Positions 56,845-64,000 of a stretch of 64,000 nucleotides of DNA are shown in pieces. The first letter of the stretch is position 1. Each line of letters begins with the position of its first letter. Source of the stretch: Achromobacter aegrifaciens (GTDB lineage: Bacteria > Pseudomonadota > Gammaproteobacteria > Burkholderiales > Burkholderiaceae_B); the NCBI RefSeq assembly GCF_902859735.1, contig NZ_CADIJY010000001.1:62001-126000 (forward strand), written 5' to 3'. Both the position numbers and the translations under genes were made by a program. The notes beneath the pieces were generated by a model that was given only the letters and a program-made list of their open reading frames with translations, was not told where the DNA came from and searched no databases.

Positions 56845-57339
56845 TCAGCTGAGATGCACCGACGACGCGATCCCCTGGTCCGCCATCTTCGAGTACGGGC
56901 AGATCGATTCCGTCTCGTGGACCAACGCCAGGGCGACGTCCTTGGGCAGCCCGGGCAAGGAAATCTCCAGCCTGGCCTTGATGCAGAACAGGCCGTCGAA
57001 GGCTTCGCGCGCGAAAGTCGTGGTGCAGTGGATGGCGAAATCCGCCGGCAGCGGGACGCGGTTCTTCGTGGCGACCAGCTTCATGGCGCCATGAAAGCAT
57101 GCGGCAAAGCCGGCTGCGAATAATTGCTCGGGATTGGTGCCGCCGCCATTGCCGCCCAACTCCTTGGGGAGCCTGAGTTCGAGTTCCAGTTCGCCGTCGT
57201 TGGAGACCGCTCTGCCGGACGATCTGCCGTGTCCGGAGGCGCCGCCGGTTACGGAGACGGTGGTCGTGTACAGGGGCAGGTCCTCTGCGCCGGCATAGGG
57301 CTCCAGGAGCGAAACAGAGGGCGCGGACGGGGCTTTCAT
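56845..57339 (-). CDS. OsmC/Ohr family peroxiredoxin
   Basis: 164 residues. The reactive cysteine C81 lies in FAACFHGAM and the second, C147, in ICPYSKM, as in Ohr organic hydroperoxide resistance proteins, which reduce organic peroxides using lipoamide. The N-terminal 20 residues are longer than in typical Ohr. It is monocistronic, and no OhrR regulator lies next to it in the window. Confidence 0.88.
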   Translation of the reverse strand: MKAPSAPSVSLLEPYAGAEDLPLYTTTVSVTGGASGHGRSSGRAVSNDGELELELRLPKELGGNGGGTNPEQLFAAGFAACFHGAMKLVATKNRVPLPADFAIHCTTTFAREAFDGLFCIKARLEISLPGLPKDVALALVHETESICPYSKMADQGIASSVHLS

Positions 57340-57468
57340 GGGAACTCCTCAAGTGCGGATAAGCGGTTGGTTTTTTTCCGCGGCAACTATAGAGTTGTCC
57401 CCAACAGGCGCAAAGACAGAATTTCTGTTCTGACTGGCATCTTTTCTTGTACCGTCGACGCCAGCTTC

Positions 57469-58218
57469 CTAGGCGCTCTTCTTGACATTGGCAAGCCGGT
57501 GCAACTCGTCCACATCAAGGATGGCCAGCCCGCCATAGTAGGTTTCCAGCACGCCCGCGCGGGCGAGTCGCGCAAGCGCTGCATTGCAGCGTTGCCGCGA
57601 AATGCCGCACAAGCCGGCGATTTCTTCCTGGGAGACCTTCAGTCGTCCATTGGTGCCGGAATGTCTTTCCGCGTTGAACTGCGCGGCGACTGCGCGCGCC
57701 ACCGTCGTGTCGACGTCGAGCAGCACGTTGGACGTGAAGCTGCTCATCAGCCAGTCCACGCGCTGCGCGAGATGCATCATCAGCGCCTTGGTGAACTCGA
57801 TGTTGTTGTTCCAGAGCCGTTCACAGGTCTCGCGCGGCAATATCACGATCTGGCTGGGCCGCAGCGCAACCACCTCGTACTCGAACCGTTCGCGACGGAT
57901 CATGGTGGCTTCGCCGAACCAGCTGCCGGTGCTGAAGCCGGCCAGGGACAGGGACTTGCCGTCCGCGCCGGGCGAGGACCATTTCACCAGGCCTTGCACC
58001 ACGCCGTACCATCCTGGCGAACGGCTGCCCGCGCGGAACAGGAACTCGCCCGCGGCCAGGGTCACCACGCGCAACTCGGCGCGGATCAGGTCGCGTTCGA
58101 GTTCCGGCAGGCCCTTGTACCAAGGGACGACGTCGAGCATCTTGTCCACCGCGCCTTGCGCGCGCCGCCGCCGTGCGCTCAAGGGTTCGTCGCCGGCGTC
58201 GGCAAGCCGTTCGCCCAT
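57469..58218 (-). CDS. Crp/Fnr family transcriptional regulator
   Basis: 249 residues from ATG 58218, which is preceded by a perfect AAGGAGG site. A cNMP-binding-like beta-roll (about 45-150) carries FSTGSWFGEATMI. The C-terminal winged helix-turn-helix (about 195-230) has VSQEEIAGLCGISRQRCNAAL. The N-terminus lacks the Fe-S cysteines of Fnr. It is divergent from the solute-binding-protein operon and is its probable regulator. Confidence 0.88.
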   Translation of the reverse strand: MGERLADAGDEPLSARRRRAQGAVDKMLDVVPWYKGLPELERDLIRAELRVVTLAAGEFLFRAGSRSPGWYGVVQGLVKWSSPGADGKSLSLAGFSTGSWFGEATMIRRERFEYEVVALRPSQIVILPRETCERLWNNNIEFTKALMMHLAQRVDWLMSSFTSNVLLDVDTTVARAVAAQFNAERHSGTNGRLKVSQEEIAGLCGISRQRCNAALARLARAGVLETYYGGLAILDVDELHRLANVKKSA

Positions 58219-58274
58219 GTGTGCCTCCTTCGTAGCCGTTGTGGCGCCGCTCAGGTAAACCCTAGGGCGCTTTG

Positions 58275-58288
58275 TCACCATGATGACT
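58275..58288. promoter_or_regulatory. Near-palindrome between the Crp/Fnr gene and the catabolic operon
   Basis: GTCACCATGATGAC is a 14-base inverted repeat with one mismatched pair, with outer GTCA/TGAC arms as in half of a Crp-type site. It lies 57 bases upstream of the regulator start and 71 bases upstream of the operon start. Candidate binding site; chance remains possible. Confidence 0.35.
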
Positions 58289-58358
58289 GTCCGCGGTCTG
58301 GGGCCGGCACCAGAATAGCCGAGGTGCCAGACGCCAAAACCCACAAGAGGAGACAAGC

Positions 58359-59582
58359 ATGTTGCCCATGCAAGGCATGATGTCCCGCAGCGCCCTGGCC
58401 TGCGGCCTGGCCGTGACGCTGCTGCACGCCCCTGCGGTCCAGGCGCAGATTTCAGACGATGTTATTCGAATCGGCTTCATCACCGACATGTCGGGCGTGT
58501 ACTCGGGGCCGGATGGCCCCGGCGGTGCCGAGGCCATCAAGATGGCGATCCAGGAGATGGGCGGCGAGATCAACGGCAAGAAGATCGAGCTGCTGACGGC
58601 CGACCATCAGAACAAGGCGGACATCGCCTCAGCCAAGGCGCGTGAATGGTTTGACCAGGCAGGTCTGGACATGCTGATCGGCGGCACCAATTCCAGTACG
58701 GCGCTGGCCATGTCCAAGGTCGCCGCTGACAAGAAGCGGCCCATCATCGTGGTGGGCGCGGGCGCGCCGGCGCTGACCAATGAACAATGCACGCCCTACA
58801 CGCTGAACTACGCCTACGACACCGTGGCGCAGGCGCGCGGTACGGGCGCGGCCGTGGTCAAGGCAGGCGGCAAGAGCTGGTACTTCCTGACTGCCGATTA
58901 CGCCTTTGGCCACGCATTGCAGGCGGACACGACCAAGGTGGTCCAGGCCGGCGGCGGCACGGTGGTGGGATCGGTCAAGCATCCGCTGTCGGCCAGCGAC
59001 TTTTCTTCGTTCCTGCTGCAGGCGCAAAGCAGCAAGGCGGAGATCCTGGCCCTGGCGAACGCCGGCGCGGATGCCACCAACTCGATCAAGGCCGCCAACG
59101 AGTTCGGCATCACCAAGACCATGCGCCTGGCCGGCCTGATCATGTTCATCAACGATATCCACGCCATGGGGCTGCCCGCCTCGCAAGGCATGTACCTGAC
59201 CGACAGCTGGTACTGGAACGCGTCGGACGAGACCCGCGCCTGGGCCCGCGCCTTCTTTGAAAAGCGCAAGGCCATGCCCTCCTCGCTGCAGGCGGCCGAC
59301 TACTCCGCGGCGCTGCAATACCTGCGCGCGGTCAAGGCCACGGGCACGGATGATGCCGACCGCGTGCTGGCCTATCTGCGCGAAAACAAGCTGAACGACG
59401 TTTACATCAAGAACGGCGTGGTGCGGCCGGACGGGCGCGTCGTGCACGACATGTACTTGCTGCAGGTCAAGACGCCGGAACAGTCCAAGGAGCCCTGGGA
59501 CTACTTCAACGTCGTGCAGACCATCGACGGCAACCAGGCCTTCACCACCAAGGAAGAGAGCCGCTGCGCGCTCTGGAAGTGA
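58359..59582 (+). CDS. Branched-chain amino-acid-type ABC solute-binding protein
   Basis: 407 residues with a signal peptide (cleaved near residue 30) and a Leu/Ile/Val-binding-protein (type I periplasmic) fold. Landmarks are IRIGFITDMSGVYSGPDGPGG, LIGGTNSSTALAMSKVAA and WYFLTADYAFGHAL. No permease or ATPase genes accompany it; such orphan binding proteins are common in Bordetella and Achromobacter. It is the first gene of an operon with a BKACE enzyme and an SDR, so the ligand is probably a carnitine- or keto-acid-like compound (inference). Confidence 0.88.
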   Translation: MLPMQGMMSRSALACGLAVTLLHAPAVQAQISDDVIRIGFITDMSGVYSGPDGPGGAEAIKMAIQEMGGEINGKKIELLTADHQNKADIASAKAREWFDQAGLDMLIGGTNSSTALAMSKVAADKKRPIIVVGAGAPALTNEQCTPYTLNYAYDTVAQARGTGAAVVKAGGKSWYFLTADYAFGHALQADTTKVVQAGGGTVVGSVKHPLSASDFSSFLLQAQSSKAEILALANAGADATNSIKAANEFGITKTMRLAGLIMFINDIHAMGLPASQGMYLTDSWYWNASDETRAWARAFFEKRKAMPSSLQAADYSAALQYLRAVKATGTDDADRVLAYLRENKLNDVYIKNGVVRPDGRVVHDMYLLQVKTPEQSKEPWDYFNVVQTIDGNQAFTTKEESRCALWK

Positions 59583-59587
59583 CCCTC

Positions 59588-60502
59588 ATGAGCAAACGTA
59601 AAGTCATCGTGACCATCGCCCCGACCGGGGGCATGGCATTCAAAAGCCAGAATCCGCACCTGCCCACGCAGCCGCTGGAAATCGCGGAGGACGTGTACCG
59701 CTGCTATAACGCGGGCGCCAGCGTGGTGGCGCTGCATGCGCGCCGTCCCGACGACCAGGCGACCTGCGACGCTTCGGTGTACCGGGAAATGAACCGGCTC
59801 ATCCGCGACCGCTGCGACATCGTGCTGAACAACTCCACCGGCGGCGGCGTGCATGGCGACATGGTCAAGGAAACCTCTCCGGGCACGTGGGAGATCCTGT
59901 GGGAAGAGCGGCTCAAGGGCATGGACGCCGGCGCCGAGATGTGCACGCTGGACGCCACGACCTTGAACCTTGCGTTCGGCGACCGCGAATACCTGATGAA
60001 CACGCCGCTCACCAAGGCCCGCGAACTGGCCGCCGGCATGCAGGCGCGCGGCATCAAGCCCGAATGGGAAGTCTTCAGCCCCACGCATATCCTGCAGGAC
60101 GCCACAACGCTGATCGAAGAGGGACTGGACGAAGGGCCGCACTTCATCAACCTGGTCATGAACGTGCACCGCAACTTCCAGAACGCCATGCCGTTCTCGG
60201 TGCGGCATTTGCAGATGATGGTGGATCTGCTACCCAGGAACAGCATCTTCTGCGTCAGCGGCATCGGCCCCGCGCAGCTGGAGGCCAACATGGCCGCCCT
60301 GCTGCTGGGCGGCCACGCGCGGGTCGGCCTGGAAGACAACCTGTACTACCGCCACGGCGAACTGGCCACCAACGTCCAATTGACCGAGCGCATCGTGCGC
60401 ATCATCCGTGAAATGGACATGGAACCCGCCACGCCAGCCGAAGCGCGCGAGATCCTGGGACTGCCGCTCAAGAGCGGAATCCGGCCCGAGTTCGCGCTCT
60501 GA
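59588..60502 (+). CDS. Beta-keto acid cleavage enzyme (BKACE, DUF849)
   Basis: 304 residues. BKACE proteins condense acetyl-CoA with a beta-keto acid and release acetoacetate, a step in the breakdown of carnitine or amino acids such as lysine. The TIM barrel and zinc site are shown by ITIAPTGGMAF, LHARRPDDQA, LNNSTGGGVHGD, and SGIGPAQLEANMAALLLGGH near the C-terminus. ATG 59588 lies 5 bases after the preceding gene. The exact keto acid cannot be told from the sequence. Confidence 0.88.
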   Translation: MSKRKVIVTIAPTGGMAFKSQNPHLPTQPLEIAEDVYRCYNAGASVVALHARRPDDQATCDASVYREMNRLIRDRCDIVLNNSTGGGVHGDMVKETSPGTWEILWEERLKGMDAGAEMCTLDATTLNLAFGDREYLMNTPLTKARELAAGMQARGIKPEWEVFSPTHILQDATTLIEEGLDEGPHFINLVMNVHRNFQNAMPFSVRHLQMMVDLLPRNSIFCVSGIGPAQLEANMAALLLGGHARVGLEDNLYYRHGELATNVQLTERIVRIIREMDMEPATPAEAREILGLPLKSGIRPEFAL

Positions 60503-60514
60503 CCAGGAAAAGCC

Positions 60515-61291
60515 ATGAGCAATTCACTGCAAGGAAAGCGCGTCCTCATCACCGCGGGCGCGCAAGGCATAGGCTTGGCGATCGCACGCAAGTTTCTGGA
60601 GGCGGGCGCCGAGGTGCACGTCTGCGACGTGGACGAAGCGGCTTGCAAGGCCGCTGCCGCAGCGCATCCAAGCCTGGGCGTCAGCGTGACGGACGTATCC
60701 AGCGAAGCGCAGGTCCAAGCCATGTTCGGCGAACTGGCCCGGAAATGGGGCAAGCTCGATGCCTTGGTCAACAATGCTGGCGTGGCCGGCCCGACCAACC
60801 GGCTGGAGGAAACCGCGCTGGACGCGTGGCAGCGCACGCTGGATGTCAACCTGACCGGAACCTTCCTGTGCGCGCGCAGCGCCGTGCCGCTGCTGCGGGC
60901 GGCAGGCGGCGGGTCCATCGTCAACATCTCGTCCGTCGCGGGCAGGCTGGGCTTTTCGCTGCGCACGCCCTATAGCGCCAGCAAGTTCGGGTTGGCTGGC
61001 CTGACGCAGACCTGGGCCATGGAGCTGGGGCCGTCGAACATCCGCGTCAATTCCGTGCTGCCGGGCGTGGTGTCGGGCGACCGGGTTGAGCGGGTCATCG
61101 CGGCCCGCGCCGCGGCCGGCGGCGTGACCAACGACGCCATGCGCGAGCAGCTTGTGGACAAGGTGTCGTTGCGCCGCATGACCAGCCCGCAGGACGTGGC
61201 CAATCAGGTGGCGTATCTGTGTTCAGACGAAGGCGCCATCATCAGCGGCCAGAGCATTTCCGTCTGCGGCAACGTGGAGTATCTGGGCTGA
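60515..61291 (+). CDS. Short-chain dehydrogenase/reductase (SDR)
   Basis: 258 residues. The nucleotide motif is TAGAQGIGLAIARKF, NNAGVAGP follows, and the catalytic Ser-Tyr-Lys is in ISSVAG and YSASK (Y near 153). Probably oxidises a hydroxy acid to the keto acid used by the BKACE enzyme encoded just upstream (12 bases). An NAD(P)-type preference is not clear. Confidence 0.9.
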   Translation: MSNSLQGKRVLITAGAQGIGLAIARKFLEAGAEVHVCDVDEAACKAAAAAHPSLGVSVTDVSSEAQVQAMFGELARKWGKLDALVNNAGVAGPTNRLEETALDAWQRTLDVNLTGTFLCARSAVPLLRAAGGGSIVNISSVAGRLGFSLRTPYSASKFGLAGLTQTWAMELGPSNIRVNSVLPGVVSGDRVERVIAARAAAGGVTNDAMREQLVDKVSLRRMTSPQDVANQVAYLCSDEGAIISGQSISVCGNVEYLG

Positions 61292-61293
61292 GG

Positions 61294-61328
61294 CGCCGAT
61301 CGCGCCATGCCTGTTGGCGCGATCGGCG
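61294..61328. terminator. Hairpin terminator between SDR and DUF1254 genes
   Basis: CGCCGATCGCGCC (61294-61306) pairs with GGCGCGATCGGCG (61316-61328), a 13-base perfect stem with a nine-base loop. It lies between convergent genes and could act in both directions; only a short T-rich run (TTCTGTT) follows on the + strand. Confidence 0.65.
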
Positions 61329-61338
61329 TTCTGTTGCG

Positions 61339-62787
61339 CTACTTGCCGCTGCGCTGGAAGTCGCCCGGCTTCCAGCTCTTGTCGAAGGCGGCCGCTTCGG
61401 GGCCGTAGATGCGGATGTAGGCGAACCAGCCCTGCCCCGGATTGGTCTTGATCCAGCGATTCTCCTGGCCCGCCGGCGCCTTGGGGCCGAAGTAGAGCGT
61501 GAGCGGCTTGCTTTGGTCCACGTCCTTGAGTTCGAACAGGGAGCGCAGCGCGGCCTTGTCCTGATCGGTTTGCACTTGCGAGCGGGTTTTGCTGTCGTAC
61601 AGCGTGATTGACCAGAACAGTTTGCCTGGCACCGGTTGCGGCACGCTAAGTGTGTACTGCTTGCCGCCGTCCAGGTAAGCCCCTTGCGCGTCGCGCGCGC
61701 CCAGCCAGTAGAGCGAGCCCGCGCCGGGGTCGCGGCGGAACATGGCGGGCGAGGCCACAATGGCCTGTGCGAACCAGCGGTCGCGGGCGTCCAGGTCCAT
61801 GCCAGCCGGGGTCTCGAACTGCGCACTGCCCGGTACCAGGTCAGTCCATTCCCAGCGGCGGTCCGGCCAGGCCATGCGATCGGGACGGTCGCTGTCGAAG
61901 GCGGCCACCAGCATCTGGTCGCGGCCTTGGCGGGCAGCTTTGGCCAGCGTTTCCTTGAGCTTCGCGTCCGGCTTGAAGGGCTTGCCCTTTTCGATGCCGA
62001 GTTCGGCCAGCAAGCCATACATAGGCCGTGCGGCAGCGTTGATGGGTTCTTCCTGCACGATTTTGTTCAGGACTTCCCAGAACCGGATGTTGTCTTCCCA
62101 TTTCAGCGAAGAGCTGTCCATGGCCATGCGCGTGGTGTCGACTGCGGCCAATGGTTGGCCTGCGACGCCTTGCTCGGACCAGGAGTAGATTTTGACCGAG
62201 CGCAAGGCGTCCAGTGCCTTGGGTATGTCCCCGCCCACCGGCATGGAGCGCAGTGCGAGCAGGTTTTTCAGCGTAGGTGAGCGTCCTGCGTGATAGCCTT
62301 CGGGGACTTTGCCCTCGTAGCCCGGCGGCAGCACGATGTGCTTGCCGCCCTTGCCTGCGTCGGGTCCCGGCAATCCCAGATCCTGCACCCAGCCCTGGTT
62401 GTGGTCATTGACCAGGCCGATGTAGGGGCCGGGCGGCAGCTCGATGACCACGGGGCCCTGGCTCAGGTCGATGACGGCCGAGCCGTAGGGCGTGTCGGAG
62501 TTGAGCGTGAAGCCGACCTGTCGGGGGCCGGCTGCGGCGATGCCCCATTGCTTGCCGTCTTCGATACCGACGGCGCGATTGCCGTTCAGTATCCCTTCCA
62601 TCGAAACCGTGGGATACCAATAGCGATAGGCAATCAAGGCGCGCTGCAGCGTCTGGTCGGCGCGCACTTGCTGCGAGGTCTGCGGCGTGGGATAGCCGCG
62701 TTCGAAACGATAGGGCGCGGCATCTTTGGCATGCGCGGCTCCCGCGCAAACCAATGCCAGTGCGACGGTCAGGGTACGGTTCATCAT
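61339..62787 (-). CDS. DUF1254 domain-containing secreted protein
   Basis: 482 residues with a signal peptide (cleaved near residue 20). DUF1254 (about 60-200) is followed by DUF1214 (about 330-470), with conserved LNSDTPYGSAVIDLSQGPVV and FWSITLYDSKTRSQVQTDQ. These two domains usually occur together in secreted or periplasmic proteins without a known enzymatic role. It lies next to a second homologue in tandem, 67 bases away, so a duplication is likely. Confidence 0.85.
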   Translation of the reverse strand: MMNRTLTVALALVCAGAAHAKDAAPYRFERGYPTPQTSQQVRADQTLQRALIAYRYWYPTVSMEGILNGNRAVGIEDGKQWGIAAAGPRQVGFTLNSDTPYGSAVIDLSQGPVVIELPPGPYIGLVNDHNQGWVQDLGLPGPDAGKGGKHIVLPPGYEGKVPEGYHAGRSPTLKNLLALRSMPVGGDIPKALDALRSVKIYSWSEQGVAGQPLAAVDTTRMAMDSSSLKWEDNIRFWEVLNKIVQEEPINAAARPMYGLLAELGIEKGKPFKPDAKLKETLAKAARQGRDQMLVAAFDSDRPDRMAWPDRRWEWTDLVPGSAQFETPAGMDLDARDRWFAQAIVASPAMFRRDPGAGSLYWLGARDAQGAYLDGGKQYTLSVPQPVPGKLFWSITLYDSKTRSQVQTDQDKAALRSLFELKDVDQSKPLTLYFGPKAPAGQENRWIKTNPGQGWFAYIRIYGPEAAAFDKSWKPGDFQRSGK

Positions 62788-62854
62788 GGTGCTCCGGTCT
62801 CCGGACTTCAGGTTGGGGACGAAAGGGACGGTCGTGGTTCGGGGTGAAAATTCT

Positions 62855-64000
62855 TTAGCGCGCGGACTCGATATCGTTGAGCTTCCAGGTCTTGTCGAAC
62901 CAGGGCTGCATGGGACCGTAGAGTCGGAAAATCACCATCCAGCTCTTGCCGGGAATGGTCTGGATCCAGTTCTGTTCCTTGCCCGCAGGGGGCTTGGGGC
63001 CAAAGTAAAGATCGACCGAACCGTCCGCGTTGGCATGCAGCTGCTTTTCGCTGGACAGGCTGGGGAACGGCTGGTCCGTCTGCAGCATGGAGCGCGTCTG
63101 CGTGTCGTAGACCACCACTGACCAGAAATCCTTGGCGGGCACATTCGGCGGGACACGCAGCACGTACTGGCGGCTTCCGTCCAGCGGTTTGCCCTGCGCG
63201 TCATAGTTGGCCGCGGCGTATTGCGAGCCGATGCCGGGCATGGCGACGGCCATGGCCGGCGTGTCTATGGTCGCGGCATAGAAGAACATGGTGCGGGCGT
63301 CAAAATTGCGCGCGCCGTCGTTCAGCCACTCATAGCTGCCACCCACGAACGGTGTGTTCCAGTGCCGGTCCGGATAGATGCGCGTGGCGGGGTCGCGGTT
63401 GGCGAAGTCGATGGCGCGCGCCGTGGCGTTGCCCACGGCCACCGCGTCGGTCAGGATGGCCTTCATCCGCGCGTCCGGCGAGAACGGCTGGCCCTTGCGC
63501 ATGCCGATCGCTGCATACAGGCCGGTCATGTCGGGGCCATAAGCCCCTGCCGGCTCTTCCTGGATGATCTGATTCACCTCGTCGAAGAAGGCATAGTTGT
63601 TGGCGTGGATGGTGTTCATCACCTTGCCGGAAAGGTTGATGAAGCGCGTCGGCGGTGGCGCGCCCGCTTGGCTGTAGGGATAGACGCGCAGGCCGGCCTT
63701 GACGCCCTGCACGCCGGGCGCCGGATCGCCGTTCTTCATGAAGGCGCGGCCGAACAGCAGGTTGCCGTAGGTGGGGGAATGCTGCACGAAATAGCCTTGG
63801 GTTGGCAGCTGACCCTTGTAGCCCGGCGGCACGAACAGGTACTTGCCGCCGCGGCCCTTGTCGGGTCCGGCGTTGCCCATGTCGGTCACATAGCGGAACC
63901 AGAAGTCGTCGACCACGCCCAGGATGCCGGGCGGGGTTTCCACAACCATGGGGCCGTCCTTCAGGTCCATCCAGTTCCAGAAGTACACGGTTTCGGTATT
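62855..64000 (-). CDS. DUF1254 domain-containing protein (N-terminus beyond window)
   Basis: Open from base 64000, so the start is outside the window; 381 residues visible. It carries TVYFWNWMDLKDGPMVVETP, corresponding to the DUF1254 domain, and a C-terminal DUF1214 with KDFWSVVVYDTQTRSMLQTD. Related to the protein encoded at 61339, but the two differ through most of the length. Encoded upstream of that gene on the same strand and probably cotranscribed. Confidence 0.85.
   Translation of the reverse strand, partial: NTETVYFWNWMDLKDGPMVVETPPGILGVVDDFWFRYVTDMGNAGPDKGRGGKYLFVPPGYKGQLPTQGYFVQHSPTYGNLLFGRAFMKNGDPAPGVQGVKAGLRVYPYSQAGAPPPTRFINLSGKVMNTIHANNYAFFDEVNQIIQEEPAGAYGPDMTGLYAAIGMRKGQPFSPDARMKAILTDAVAVGNATARAIDFANRDPATRIYPDRHWNTPFVGGSYEWLNDGARNFDARTMFFYAATIDTPAMAVAMPGIGSQYAAANYDAQGKPLDGSRQYVLRVPPNVPAKDFWSVVVYDTQTRSMLQTDQPFPSLSSEKQLHANADGSVDLYFGPKPPAGKEQNWIQTIPGKSWMVIFRLYGPMQPWFDKTWKLNDIESAR

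Noticed and set aside
57124-58380. 418-codon open frame on the + strand opposite the Ohr and Crp/Fnr genes
   Set aside because: Antisense shadow; both opposing genes have clear family motifs and good ribosome sites.
1-64000. CRISPR arrays, tRNA and rRNA genes
   Set aside because: No regular repeat-spacer pattern and no tRNA- or rRNA-like sequence was recognised. The repeats before hipB are operators, not CRISPR repeats.

Overview
The window looks like a chromosomal segment of a GC-rich betaproteobacterium of the Alcaligenaceae, most likely Achromobacter or a close Bordetella relative. This rests on the gene content and order: rpoH, a caa3-like cytochrome oxidase cluster with SURF1, ctaA, ctaB and SCO, PhaM, a cpdA/antiporter pair, and a Burkholderiales-type Vi-antigen capsule locus that carries a lyase gene. 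No species-level comparison could be run.

Left part (1-24.4 kb) is mostly housekeeping. It holds the 3' part of rpoH with a possible small RNA behind it, cpdA divergent from a cyclic-nucleotide-binding NhaP-type antiporter, and a NUDIX hydrolase. Next comes the aa3 oxidase locus: coxB, coxA, a 41-residue protein, DUF2970, coxC, an inverted DUF2909 gene, SURF1, an SCO-like membrane protein, ctaA, ctaB and SCO. After it come phaM, glmU, a DHA2 transporter, ugd with a coupled GT4 glycosyltransferase, an Lrp-type regulator and glmS.

Middle-left (24.4-39.0 kb) is an accessory island that begins straight after the glmS terminator, which is the classical attTn7 position. It encodes an unknown protein, a WYL regulator, a 54-residue membrane protein, a 68-residue zinc ribbon, a NERD-nuclease/SF1-helicase fusion, an AddB-like nuclease, an AddA-like helicase-nuclease, and two translationally coupled dynamin-like GTPases, the second of the LeoA/HP0731 type. 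I read this as a candidate anti-phage or DNA-processing island. I do not recognise the combination as a named system.

Middle-right (39.0-53.0 kb) is a Vi-antigen-type capsule locus, tviB-tviD-tviE-vexA-vexB-vexC-vexD-vexE-vexL, behind an AT-rich leader. The genes cover UDP-sugar oxidation, polymerisation, O-acetylation, ABC export, lipid-anchor addition and a periplasmic lyase. Two things stand out. No tviC epimerase is present. The VexC ATP-binding subunit has lost the recognisable Walker A, Walker B, signature and H-loop residues, so it looks like a pseudo-ATPase.

Right part (53.0-64.0 kb) holds a hipBA toxin-antitoxin module behind a cluster of operator-like repeats, a divergent AraC/MFS pair and an Ohr/OsmC protein. 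A Crp/Fnr regulator lies divergent from a catabolic operon (solute-binding protein, BKACE enzyme, SDR). Two tandem DUF1254 proteins close the window, the second running off the end.
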